This document shows positions 26,923-35,667 of a stretch of 41,027 nucleotides of DNA, piece after piece (the first letter of the stretch is position 1; each line of letters starts with the position of its first letter). The notes under the pieces are model-generated. The model was not told where the DNA came from, ran no database searches, and saw only the letters and a list, made by a program, of their open reading frames with translations. Location: assembly GCA_905479115.1 (NCBI GenBank), contig CAJQLF010000014.1, positions 1 through 41,027 of the forward strand, in the 5' to 3' direction. Source of the stretch: an uncultured Flavobacteriales bacterium (GTDB lineage: Bacteria; Bacteroidota; Bacteroidia; Flavobacteriales_D; Sanyastnellaceae). A program made the translations under genes and the position numbers.

Positions 26923-28026
26923 TCAATTGACCAGCCGTAGCTTGAGGGTAGGGGAAAGAGGTTGAGCTCTGCAGCAAAGAACCATGCCTTGGGCTTTTTC
27001 TCCTTCGGTCAACCCGCTGATTCCCTCGCGTTGCACCTGTCCTTCCACAATTTGTGCTTGACACGATAAGCAAATTCCGCCGCGACAACTGCTGGGAACA
27101 TCGATGCCTGCCTGATGAGCCGCTTTGAGAATGGACTGTCCTGATCCGTGCATCCGGAAGGAACGAACACCGTTGTCTTGTTCAATTTCGACGTCGCAAT
27201 GCGGCCTTAAAGTGCCGAGCTGGTTCAGAAGAGGAGCTTCTGTCTCGTGGCTCAACTGTCGGTCCGTGAAGTACTCCGTATGTCGCTGGGACATGGGAAT
27301 ACCGAGCGCATCCAATCCCCGGTGCACCTCTTCCATCATGCCGTGCGGGCCGCTAATTAAATACGTCGCATCCTGAATCCCTGGTTTGTTGCGCAGCCAG
27401 CGGGCGACTTGATCTCGCTTGATTCTATTTGCACCAAGTGAGTCGTTGTTGTTGCTGTCTGTGCTGAGGAAGTACGTCGCCATTCGGTCATGCGCTTGAA
27501 ACGGCAGGAAATCATTTTTTAGCAACCGCCGGCGTTCAGAAGGGCTGGAGTGGTAGAGTGTAAATCGATGGGGTAGTTCACTTGTCATTGCCTGCTGCAT
27601 GCAGCTGAAAACCGGCGAAATCCCGATGCCTCCTGAGAATGCGATGAAATCTTGCGGAAGTGTATTCCATTCAGGTTGCCAGAGGTGATTGCCTAGATTG
27701 ACAACTTCCAATGTCATTCCGGCCTTGGCCTCCGTGTGGAAAAATCGGCTAGCTTGACCTCCCCGGAGGTTTTTGACCAAGAATTCGAGTTCTCTTGATT
27801 CAGCCGGAGAAATAACAGAATAACTTCGATGCAGTCTTGGTTCTGTGGGAAGATGAAAGGAGATATACGCCCCGCCCCATTCAAAGGCATCGTTTTTGAC
27901 TGCAACTGCGGTTGATGACTCACTGGGCGGTGCGATACGAACCCGCACGGCCTCAGGTCCTTCACGAAGGATGGACGTTATTTTCCAATGACCGAGTGCA
28001 TCGTTTGCCATGCTTTTCCAACCCAT
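26923..28026 (-). CDS. PaaE-like ferredoxin–NAD(P)H oxidoreductase (FAD, NAD, 2Fe-2S)
   Basis: 367 aa in the order FAD domain, NAD domain, ferredoxin. The FAD-binding RSYS motif is at 67–70, the NAD-binding GGIGISP at 132–138, and the plant-type 2Fe-2S Cys set at 314, 319, 322 and 352 (CRGGICLSC ... CC). This is the architecture of PaaE, the reductase of ring-1,2-phenylacetyl-CoA epoxidase, and of related electron-transfer reductases. No paaABCD genes are near, so the electron acceptor is unknown; in Bacteroidota such stand-alone reductases may serve desaturases or other oxygenases. It is convergent with queE, with only 18 bases between the genes. Confidence 0.9.
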   Translation of the reverse strand: MGWKSMANDALGHWKITSILREGPEAVRVRIAPPSESSTAVAVKNDAFEWGGAYISFHLPTEPRLHRSYSVISPAESRELEFLVKNLRGGQASRFFHTEAKAGMTLEVVNLGNHLWQPEWNTLPQDFIAFSGGIGISPVFSCMQQAMTSELPHRFTLYHSSPSERRRLLKNDFLPFQAHDRMATYFLSTDSNNNDSLGANRIKRDQVARWLRNKPGIQDATYLISGPHGMMEEVHRGLDALGIPMSQRHTEYFTDRQLSHETEAPLLNQLGTLRPHCDVEIEQDNGVRSFRMHGSGQSILKAAHQAGIDVPSSCRGGICLSCQAQIVEGQVQREGISGLTEGEKAQGMVLCCRAQPLSPTLKLRLVN

Positions 28027-28083
28027 TGAAAAGGTGAAAAGTTCTCGCAGCAGCTCTGCTCATCCAATTCGATGCTTGGCCCG

Positions 28084-28103
28084 AACTTCGTTGAACGAAA
28101 GTT
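28084..28103. promoter_or_regulatory. Imperfect inverted repeat upstream of the PaaE-like gene
   Basis: AACTTCGTT and AACGAAAGTT form a near-perfect dyad around a short centre, 58 bases upstream of the reductase ATG and 25 bases past the stop of the minus-strand unit above it. No T-run follows on the minus strand, so a terminator is unlikely. An operator-like site is possible but unproven. Confidence 0.25.
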
Positions 28104-28127
28104 TTATCGCGAAATAATGATTCTGTG

Positions 28128-28709
28128 CTACTCAGAATGAGAGTCTAATCGGGAGAGCAAAGCGGCCAGTGTCATCTTGTCGACAGGTTCATAGCCGAGG
28201 GGCATGGTAAAGTGATCTTCCTCCCATTGGGAAGGTGCAATGGTCTCTTGCGATTCCATGATCAAGCGGTATGCAGCAGGACCATCGGTAAGCTCGATTT
28301 CTCTCGGTAAAGCGCCGACCGACCAGGCGCAGGGGGCCAGACCAAGATCGAAGGACTCAGGATCATCCGTTTTGTCCAACGGCGGCGGGCACGTCTCCAA
28401 AAGTTCCACGGCATGGCCCAAGAAATGGAAAAGAACATGGTAGGTGTTCGAATCAAATTGTCCGTACCACAGACGTTCAAAACTGGTTCCTTTCTCAACC
28501 AAACGCCAATGGCCCCCATTGGTTTCCCAGACGACTTGCTTGGGCAGGTAATCCCATTTTTCCATCGCCCCAGGGGACGTCTCTGGCACAGCTTGTGCTG
28601 AAGGCACCGCTCGGTATTGAACGCGGCCACTCCAAGTGGGAGGCGACTGCGTCCATGCCACGGAAGCGCAAAGCAGCAAAAGTCCAGCAATCAATGTACG
28701 TTGCGTCAT
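28128..28709 (-). CDS. Hypothetical secreted protein (GLPGLI-like size and start)
   Basis: 193 aa from the ATG at 28709, which begins a signal peptide (MTQRTLIAGLLLLCASVAWTQ) and overlaps the last base of the upstream E1 stop (TAATG). A longer frame starts at 28736, inside the E1 gene. After the signal comes SGRVQYRAV, then a periplasmic domain with three Cys. The overall plan resembles small Bacteroidota secreted proteins that start with a beta-strand 'GxVxYR' segment, but I cannot assign a family. It is likely co-transcribed with the E1 gene. The function is unknown. Confidence 0.7.
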   Translation of the reverse strand: MTQRTLIAGLLLLCASVAWTQSPPTWSGRVQYRAVPSAQAVPETSPGAMEKWDYLPKQVVWETNGGHWRLVEKGTSFERLWYGQFDSNTYHVLFHFLGHAVELLETCPPPLDKTDDPESFDLGLAPCAWSVGALPREIELTDGPAAYRLIMESQETIAPSQWEEDHFTMPLGYEPVDKMTLAALLSRLDSHSE

Positions 28710-30784
28710 TAAAATGCGAGGGTTTCGTCGAGGCATGATCGAACTTTCTCGGAATTGACAAGCACAAACCGTTCCAAGGATTCATTCAAAGGAATGGCCG
28801 GTGTTTCCATGGACCCGACCACTTGAACGGGCGCATCCAAATGCTCGAAAAGCTCTGCACTGATTCGGCCAGCAAGTGCCTGTGCAAAGCTGTTTTGGAC
28901 AGGTTCTTCTGTAACGATCAAGGCGCGGTGTGTTTCCTTCACCCGATGTGCAATGAGGTCAAAGTCGATCGGACTGATCGACCTCAAATCGAGGATTTCG
29001 GTGCGTTCCTCCAATCCGTTGGTCGCTTCTTTAGTCCAATAAACTCCGCGTCCATACGTGATGATGGTGCAGGTACTTTCATCGTTGGTTCCTGTGTGCG
29101 TCAAGCTGCGAACCATTCGGCCTTGCCCAATCGGAACCCGATAATCGGCATCGGGCTCGATGACTTTGGCCTCTTCCGTGCCGGGGATTTTGGACCAATA
29201 GAGTCCTTTGTGCTCCAATACAATGACGGGATTGGGGTCGTAATAAGCAGATTTGAGCAAGCCTTTGAGATCGGCTCCGTTGGATGGGTACACGACTTTG
29301 ATGCCGCGAATATTGGCCAATATGGATTCGATGCTAGAACTGTGGTACGGACCTCCAGATCCATAAGCCCCGATGGGTACTCGAATTACGCTGTGCACAG
29401 GCCATTGCCCGTTGGAGAGAAAATAACTTCTGCTCAGCTCCGTGAACAATTGATTCAGTCCGGGCCATAAGTAATCGGCGAACTGTACTTCCACAATAGG
29501 GCGCAACCCCACAGCTGACATGCCTGCCGTAGAGCCAATGATGAATGCTTCTTGGATGGGCGTGTTGAAGACCCTGGAATCCCCAAATTTTTGTGCGAGT
29601 GTCGCCGCCTCTCGAAATACCCCGCCCAAACGTCCTCCTACATCTTGTCCGTACAAAAGGGCCTCTGGATGGGCTTCTAGGATTTCTTGCATCGCGTGCA
29701 GAGCGCAATCGACCATCAGGGTCGTTTCATCTCCGGACCCGACGCGCTGCCCCGTCTCTTCTATAATTTCGGTTGGTGCCAAAACATGGGCAGCCAACTT
29801 ATTCGGATCGGGTTCGTCGTGCTGCTGGGCTCGATCGAATGCGGCTTGCACCTCGTTCGCTGCGTCGCTCTGGATTTGATCCAATTCTTTCTCGTCTATG
29901 CCGAGTTGAATCAAGCGGTTGCGCAAGGCGGTCAGGGGGTCACGCTTTTCATGTTCTTCCAGATCGTCGCGGTACCACTCTTTGCGGACTCCACTGGTGT
30001 GGTGTCCGAGAAGCGGAACATGCGCGTGCACCAGCACCGGCGCACGCTGTGTTCGAACGTGCTCGAACGCAGCGTTCATCGCAACCATGCTTTCTTCCGT
30101 ATTGGCACCATCGACCTCGATCAATTTAATCTGGGGAAATGCTTTGGCCAAGGTTGAAGCGTCATGGGAACGAATCTCGGAGGCGTGGGCGGAAATATCC
30201 CATTCGTTGTCCTGTACCAACCAAATAATGGGAAGTTTGCGCAAGTCACTCATGTGCAGGGCCTCACTCACTTCCCCCTCCGTCATGGCTGCATCACCGA
30301 TGGAGCAGACGACCACAGGTGGGGCGCCTTCTCGGTCGTGGGGGATGCCCTGAATTTCTTTGTACTGCAAGCCCAATGCCACTCCAGCTGCGGGAATGGC
30401 CTGCATTCCGGTGGCACTGCTTTGGTGGGGAATTCGCGGTAAATCAGGCCGGTTTAAGGAGGGGTGGCTGTAATACGTCCGTCCACCGCTAAAGGGATCA
30501 TCTCCTTTGGCCAGCAATTGGAGCATCAGATCTTCCGGTTCCATGCCCATCGTCAACAGCAAACAATCATCCCGGTAATAGGCGCTCAGGTAATCCTGGT
30601 TTTCGAGAAGCCGGCCTGCGGCCCACTGAATGGCTTCATGGCCTCGAGCACACGCGTGCACGTATTTGGAGGTCAATCGCGCATTGGCTTCGTACAGGTC
30701 GCTCATGGCTCGGGCAGTGCTCATGGTGCGAAATGCCTGAATCAATGCTTTGACGCCGGATTTGATGGTGGAAGCTTCCTTCAT
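28709..30784 (-). CDS. Fused alpha/beta E1 subunit of a 2-oxoacid dehydrogenase complex (branched-chain type)
   Basis: 691 aa in one chain. The N-terminal half is the alpha subunit, with ARGHEAIQWAAG, YYRDDCLLL and the ThDP–Mg motif GDAAMTEGEVSEALHMS...LVQDNEW (the usual GDG/NN appears as GDA/DN). The second half, from about residue 355, is the beta subunit, with LYGQDVGGRLGGVF, RVFNTPIQEAFIIGSTAGMS, EVQFADYLWPG and PYHSSSIESI. Such alpha–beta fusions are known in Bacteroidota and usually annotated as 2-oxoisovalerate dehydrogenase E1. The enzyme decarboxylates branched-chain 2-oxoacids and passes the acyl group to E2 lipoyl domains. E2 and E3 are not in the window. It is divergent from dapF, 53 bases apart. 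Confidence 0.92.
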   Translation of the reverse strand: MKEASTIKSGVKALIQAFRTMSTARAMSDLYEANARLTSKYVHACARGHEAIQWAAGRLLENQDYLSAYYRDDCLLLTMGMEPEDLMLQLLAKGDDPFSGGRTYYSHPSLNRPDLPRIPHQSSATGMQAIPAAGVALGLQYKEIQGIPHDREGAPPVVVCSIGDAAMTEGEVSEALHMSDLRKLPIIWLVQDNEWDISAHASEIRSHDASTLAKAFPQIKLIEVDGANTEESMVAMNAAFEHVRTQRAPVLVHAHVPLLGHHTSGVRKEWYRDDLEEHEKRDPLTALRNRLIQLGIDEKELDQIQSDAANEVQAAFDRAQQHDEPDPNKLAAHVLAPTEIIEETGQRVGSGDETTLMVDCALHAMQEILEAHPEALLYGQDVGGRLGGVFREAATLAQKFGDSRVFNTPIQEAFIIGSTAGMSAVGLRPIVEVQFADYLWPGLNQLFTELSRSYFLSNGQWPVHSVIRVPIGAYGSGGPYHSSSIESILANIRGIKVVYPSNGADLKGLLKSAYYDPNPVIVLEHKGLYWSKIPGTEEAKVIEPDADYRVPIGQGRMVRSLTHTGTNDESTCTIITYGRGVYWTKEATNGLEERTEILDLRSISPIDFDLIAHRVKETHRALIVTEEPVQNSFAQALAGRISAELFEHLDAPVQVVGSMETPAIPLNESLERFVLVNSEKVRSCLDETLAF

Positions 30785-30837
30785 TTTTCGTCTTCGTCGT
30801 AAAGATAGAGCAGTCCGGATGGGCTACCTTCGCCGAG

Positions 30838-32892
30838 ATGCACTTCAATTGCTGGAAATGGGAAGGGACGGGCAATGATTTTGTCCTATTTGACCGACGC
30901 GATTGGCCGGAATTGCCTGATGCCGGCGAAATTCATCGGCTTTGCGATCGAGACGGACCGGTGGGAGCGGATGGGGTCATCTTTTTTCGACCGATGGTCG
31001 AACTGCGGGCCGAAGGGATGGCAACAGATTGGGAAATGGACTACATCAATGCAGATGGTTCGAGGTCTTTTTGTGGCAATGGAAGCCGTGCGCTCTTCTC
31101 TTTCCTGCGAGAAAAAGGATGGATGCCTCAGAAGGGAGGAGTCTTGCATGCCTGCGACGGTGCCCATGCGGTATGCTGGAATGCGGCCCTTGGCGAGCCC
31201 GGAGTCGAAATGCGTTCAGTGGCTCCACCTCGTGTGGTTCCAAGTTTTTTGGGGGGCGATCGAGCGCATTTCGTGGATACGGGATCGCCTCATCACATCG
31301 AGTGGGTGGACGAGGTGAGGCAATTGGATGTGATTCAACAGGGTCGAGCGATTCGAAATGCGTCAGAATATGCGCCCGATGGGACCAATGTGGATTTCGT
31401 TCGGGTCGCAGGAGACGGCTTGCTGGAGATGCGCACCTTCGAACGCGGAGTCGAAAATGAAACGAAAGCCTGCGGAACTGGCGCAGCTGCAGCTGCCATT
31501 GCGGATTACTCGGAGCGGGGAGGAAGCCTCGAACGCCACATGGCCATGCCAGGTGGGAGGCTCACCGTGCAGGTGCAGCCCCCCGATGCAAAGACGGGAC
31601 AATTTGATGGAGTCTGGTTATTTGGAGCGGCAAGGCAAGAAATGGAAGGAATTTGGGATGCAGCCAAAGGCCGATTGATTGCGGCGATGGTGGCGATGTT
31701 GGCTATATCTGCGGTCTCGGCTCCACTGAATACAATAAAAGCGGCGCCTTGGACAGACCAAGTCCGTGTCTCGGTGCTGACCGGCTCGCCGGGTCCTGAG
31801 CTCTACAGTGCTTGGGGACATACCGCCATCCGGGTGCTTGACATGGGGCAGGTGCCACCTGTTGATTTGACATACAACTATGGAACCTTTGAATTCAGCG
31901 AAGGATTCTACCTGCGGTTCTTGAAAGGAGAATTAAATTACCGACTCGCGCGCTCTTCTTTTTCAGCATTCCAGCTCGAATACATGCGGGAAGGACGGGC
32001 GGTTTTGGAGCAGCCCCTCGCTTTGGAGCCTGATGATGCCCGGGCGCTTGTGGCTTATTTGGAATGGAACCACTTGCCTGAAAATCGCGTCTATGCATAC
32101 AAGTTCTTTGAAGACAATTGTTCTTCCCGCGTCCTGAATCTCCTCAATGCTGTTTTTGGTGAACGCTGGGATAGCGGCTGCGCCGGCGATGTCGCATCCG
32201 GGGTAACTTACCGCCAAGCGATTCGCCCCTACATCGTTGGAGATGCCTGGACCGAGGCGGGAATTGATTTTATTTTGGGGCCGCACGCCGATGAGGTCAT
32301 GCCACCCTGTGGTTCCAGTTTTTTGCCGGACGGTTTGATGGTCCAATTGCTCCAAGGAAGCTTGGACGGTCGCACGGTTGCTCAGCAGCCATCTGAACTC
32401 TTGCCTCCTGAGCGCTCGTGGTACCGAGGTGTGGCATCGAACCCCATTTCCTCTCCTCCTTTTTGGGCGTGGATGCTGTTGCTGTGGTCCTTCATTTGGT
32501 CTATTCGGCGATTGGTGCAGCACAGAGCGGGAGTCGCAGTCCCCCGATGGGAACGAAGGCTTGGGAAGGGAGTTCAACTTCTTGCGGGGACATTGGGTGT
32601 GCTGTTGGCGTTGATGTGGATGTTCACGGATCATACGGACACTTGGGCCAATTGGAATTTAATCTGGGCCTCACCTGCATTGATATTGCTCATTCGGAGA
32701 GGAGGCAGGTTAAAGCCTTGGCAGGATCGCACCCGATGGGGGCTCTCCGTTGCGATTTTGCTGTTCTTGTTGGCTTTACCGTTTGTTCCGCAATTCGTAT
32801 CTTTCCTCTGTGCATTGGTCGCCTGGTCTGTTTGGTTGAGTTTGGATCCGTGGGATGTGCCTGGCGGATGGCCGATGCGAACTAAAAAATGA
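30838..32892 (+). CDS. dapF: Diaminopimelate epimerase fused to an Lnb/DUF4105-type membrane protein
   Basis: 684 aa in one frame. Residues 1–265 are DapF: WEGTGNDFVLFD at the start, the first catalytic Cys (about 79) in SFCGNGSRA and the second (about 212) in ENETKACGTGAAA, so epimerisation of LL- to meso-diaminopimelate for peptidoglycan and lysine looks intact. Residues ~280–300 form a hydrophobic segment that would act as a signal anchor. Residues ~305–530 are a DUF4105 domain (LTGSPGPELYSAWGHTAIRV ... FFEDNCSSRVLNLL), with candidate active-site His (~328) and Cys (~429). Four or five helices follow to the end. DUF4105 plus C-terminal helices is the layout of Lnb, a lipoprotein N-acyltransferase reported in Bacteroides. 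Cytoplasmic DapF, then a membrane anchor, then a periplasmic domain is topologically possible. A lost stop or a base error could also join two genes. Confidence 0.85.
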   Translation: MHFNCWKWEGTGNDFVLFDRRDWPELPDAGEIHRLCDRDGPVGADGVIFFRPMVELRAEGMATDWEMDYINADGSRSFCGNGSRALFSFLREKGWMPQKGGVLHACDGAHAVCWNAALGEPGVEMRSVAPPRVVPSFLGGDRAHFVDTGSPHHIEWVDEVRQLDVIQQGRAIRNASEYAPDGTNVDFVRVAGDGLLEMRTFERGVENETKACGTGAAAAAIADYSERGGSLERHMAMPGGRLTVQVQPPDAKTGQFDGVWLFGAARQEMEGIWDAAKGRLIAAMVAMLAISAVSAPLNTIKAAPWTDQVRVSVLTGSPGPELYSAWGHTAIRVLDMGQVPPVDLTYNYGTFEFSEGFYLRFLKGELNYRLARSSFSAFQLEYMREGRAVLEQPLALEPDDARALVAYLEWNHLPENRVYAYKFFEDNCSSRVLNLLNAVFGERWDSGCAGDVASGVTYRQAIRPYIVGDAWTEAGIDFILGPHADEVMPPCGSSFLPDGLMVQLLQGSLDGRTVAQQPSELLPPERSWYRGVASNPISSPPFWAWMLLLWSFIWSIRRLVQHRAGVAVPRWERRLGKGVQLLAGTLGVLLALMWMFTDHTDTWANWNLIWASPALILLIRRGGRLKPWQDRTRWGLSVAILLFLLALPFVPQFVSFLCALVAWSVWLSLDPWDVPGGWPMRTKK

Positions 32893-34436
32893 ACGACGTG
32901 CGTCCATTGACTCGAGGAAAGGTGCTGGTGCTGATTGGATGTGCAATCATGGTGCTTGGCGGTTGCAATCGGCAACCCATCACGTGGGAGACCAACATTG
33001 CATTGCCCTTGGTTGACCAGGTTTGGACATGGTCGGAGGTGATTCAAGGTGCTTCGGATGATTCTACGCTTGCGGTTGATGTTGGGTCACCGGGAACGAT
33101 TGTGTTCAGCGGTCCCGTCGCTGAATGGGGCATCGAATCCCTGACGCAGTTACCAGACACCATTGTGTCGCAAGAATTAACCCCGGATTTTGACGGTGGA
33201 CCCTTTGCTGTTCCTCCAGGAGCCGTTTTGTTGGACACGGAAGAGGACATCGTTTTTCAAGGAATCGACCAAGCTTTTACAGGGATTGTCTTAGAATCAG
33301 GTCGAATCGAATATTTCGTGGAAAGCTCAACGAATGGGTACGTAGAGCTCTTCTATGCATTCCCGAGCGTCACCATTTTTGGACAACCGGTGGAATTGCA
33401 GGTGGTCTTGCCGCCAAGCGATGGCGTTGCTTTTGAGACCCGCGAAGGCACCATTGACCTCAGTGGAGCGGTGATTGATTTGACCGGCGTTTCAGGGAAT
33501 GAAATCAATCGAATTGCGAGCCAATTAATCATCGGAACGCCGAGCAACATCAATGACACCGCGCAGGTGTATGGGTCCGATAGCATCCGAGTGCAAATGC
33601 ATTTTCAGGAATTGCTCGTCCGTGAAGTGTCTGGTTACTTTGGGCAAGAGACCATAGGTTTTGATGTGGAGCAGCAGGTGTTTGATCCCGTTGATTTCCC
33701 TTCCGGATTCGTGGAAATAAATCCAACACGGGCCACCTTGCAATTTCGAAATACCATTGCGGCTGACCTTCGTTTGCAGTTGGATGCCATGTCGGTGGAC
33801 GGTTTGCAAGTAACGCATCCTTCCTTGGGCCTTCCTCAATTGATTTCGCGGGCCGCCTGGGAAGATGGAGCGCTGGAGCCGGCTATCTGGGAGATGGACT
33901 TATTGGAAACAGCACCATCTATTTTTGAATTGTTGAGCTATTTGCCGCAATGGGTTCAGGTCGTTGGAGAGGGTCTTTTGAACCCGCTGGGCGATGTGTC
34001 GGGCGGTCATGATTATTTCGATACACGTGTCCCACCTGCCTTGTACTTGGATTTGGAGTGGCCGTTGGTGGGGACAATTGAAGACTTTCAAATAGCGCGT
34101 TCGCTGGAACTGTCCCCCACCGATTTGCCGGGTTTTAACGGGGATTTATTGGTTCGATTGACCAATGGATTTCCTGTGGAATGGACCTTCAACGCGGTCT
34201 GGCGGTTTCCGGGCACCGGGATCGACCCCGTGTTCATAGAAGGATTGGTGCCCGCCTTCCCAGGAGGTGAAATGCTCGAGTTGCGTATTCCCGTGGATGA
34301 ACAGCGATTGGCGACCGCTGGGGTGATTGACGTGGTTGCATCCATGCGATCCGAAGGGCCGGTGGAATTTACCGGTCGAGAACGCATGAGATTGGAGTTG
34401 GGCGTCGAAGGAATGTATCAAGTCGAAGTCCCATGA
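32889..34436 (+). CDS. Large hypothetical lipoprotein
   Basis: 515 aa, starting with an ATGA overlap on the previous stop. The N-terminus is a lipoprotein signal (VLVLIGCAIMVLGGC, lipid Cys at about 26). The rest is beta-rich, with no helical membrane segment and many Val/Ile/Asp/Gly alternations, and starts ITWETNIALPLVDQVWTW after the anchor. I recognise no family motif. Its position between the Lnb-like enzyme and an outer-membrane barrel suggests an envelope role, and the 4-base overlaps on both sides indicate one operon. As a lipoprotein it would itself be a substrate for N-acylation. Confidence 0.8.
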   Translation: MNDVRPLTRGKVLVLIGCAIMVLGGCNRQPITWETNIALPLVDQVWTWSEVIQGASDDSTLAVDVGSPGTIVFSGPVAEWGIESLTQLPDTIVSQELTPDFDGGPFAVPPGAVLLDTEEDIVFQGIDQAFTGIVLESGRIEYFVESSTNGYVELFYAFPSVTIFGQPVELQVVLPPSDGVAFETREGTIDLSGAVIDLTGVSGNEINRIASQLIIGTPSNINDTAQVYGSDSIRVQMHFQELLVREVSGYFGQETIGFDVEQQVFDPVDFPSGFVEINPTRATLQFRNTIAADLRLQLDAMSVDGLQVTHPSLGLPQLISRAAWEDGALEPAIWEMDLLETAPSIFELLSYLPQWVQVVGEGLLNPLGDVSGGHDYFDTRVPPALYLDLEWPLVGTIEDFQIARSLELSPTDLPGFNGDLLVRLTNGFPVEWTFNAVWRFPGTGIDPVFIEGLVPAFPGGEMLELRIPVDEQRLATAGVIDVVASMRSEGPVEFTGRERMRLELGVEGMYQVEVP

Positions 34437-35593
34437 ATATCCGAATTCTACTGCTCATTGGATGGCTTATGGCGCCAATGTGGGTTGCCGCCCAGTTGGA
34501 CAGCATTCCATGGACGCTCACAGTTTGGGGGCAACAGCGATCCAATTCGTTGGACCGGGATATGGGACAAAAACTCTTTCGAGGTGGACACATCACTCCC
34601 GAAATGGTGGCTTCTTCCAGCGCAGCTCAAGGTCAGGATATGGGAGCACTGGGCTTCACAACGGGGGTGGATTGGCGGTGGACTTCTCTTAAAGCGTGGA
34701 AGAATTCGAATGCTCGGATCTGCGGATCTATTCAGGGGAAATGGGTGGGCGATTCGAGGTGGACACCGGAGCTGTTAGATTTGGTTTTTTCAGGCAACGC
34801 TGGGCATTTGGGACGATGGGATGTCTTGGACGGTTCCCGCGTTCGGACTGCGGCTTGGATGAATGCTGCCATAGGCCTCGAAGGACAAAATCAAAACCGC
34901 ATTGAGATTGGGCTGGTGTACCTGCCAGCGTACACCGGAGTGCACATTCGCAACGGATATTTCCATGTGGACGAAGACATCGACTCTTTGCAGGCTTATA
35001 TGCGAGCTGATGCGGAAGTGAGTCAGCGGGCTGCCTGGGGCAGTGCCATCAATGCCGAATGGCATTTTTTGCGCGAAGAAGCGCCTTTCGCTTTTCATTT
35101 GAGGATTCAAAATCTCGGATGGGCGGTTGTGCCAAAAATGACGCAGTGGAAAGTGGACACCTTGATCGAGACCACAGGGTTGACGTTTCAGGGACCGGAA
35201 TGGTCATTGGAGGCAGTTCAGCAGGAAGGGTGGGGAGCAGGTTTTGCTTCGGTTGATTCGAATAAGACAGTCGTGCGCATGCTTCCTGCCCGGCTCGACG
35301 CATCTTTTGAATACCCGCTTGGCCCACGTTCTGGATGGGATGTGCAAGTGCAGTTGGGAGAATGGATGCCCTTGCCTCGAGCGATCACGGGATACCGAAG
35401 GGCCATTGGAAAGCAGTGGCAAGCCGGGATCCAAATGATTGCAGGTGGCTGGGGACGGCTGCGTCCAGCGGCTTGGGCCCGCTGGCGTGTACCCGGTGAG
35501 CACGCCATCGTTATTTACCTCGAAGATCCATTTGGATGGGGAACTCATTCTGCCTTCGGTAGAGGCATCACCCTTCAATTCCAGAACATGTAA
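34433..35593 (+). CDS. DUF5723-like outer-membrane beta-barrel protein
   Basis: 386 aa with a signal peptide (MNIRILLLIGWLMAPMWVAAQ) and an ATGA overlap with the lipoprotein gene. The body has repeated short amphipathic strands rich in Trp, Tyr and Gly (GFTTGVDWRWTSL, QIMIAGGWGRL-like, FGRGITLQFQNM) and ends with an aromatic/polar strand, as in beta-barrels. The start pattern and length resemble the DUF5723 family of Bacteroidota barrels, but my assignment rests on general layout. Probably the last gene of the dapF–lnb operon. Confidence 0.65.
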   Translation: MNIRILLLIGWLMAPMWVAAQLDSIPWTLTVWGQQRSNSLDRDMGQKLFRGGHITPEMVASSSAAQGQDMGALGFTTGVDWRWTSLKAWKNSNARICGSIQGKWVGDSRWTPELLDLVFSGNAGHLGRWDVLDGSRVRTAAWMNAAIGLEGQNQNRIEIGLVYLPAYTGVHIRNGYFHVDEDIDSLQAYMRADAEVSQRAAWGSAINAEWHFLREEAPFAFHLRIQNLGWAVVPKMTQWKVDTLIETTGLTFQGPEWSLEAVQQEGWGAGFASVDSNKTVVRMLPARLDASFEYPLGPRSGWDVQVQLGEWMPLPRAITGYRRAIGKQWQAGIQMIAGGWGRLRPAAWARWRVPGEHAIVIYLEDPFGWGTHSAFGRGITLQFQNM

Positions 35594-35667
35594 TGCGAAC
35601 GAGTTGCGGAACTTGGTTTTTCATACCCACCTTTGTGGCTGGAATGTGAACGCTGAGGTACAGCATC

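Noticed and set aside
29687-30353. Plus-strand open frames antisense to the fused E1 gene
   Set aside because: E1 motifs cover the minus strand throughout; the antisense frames overlap each other and show no domain.
28709-30784. Fused alpha/beta E1 as an artefact of a lost stop
   Set aside because: Alpha–beta fused E1 proteins are a known form in Bacteroidota, and the linker between the halves is of normal length.
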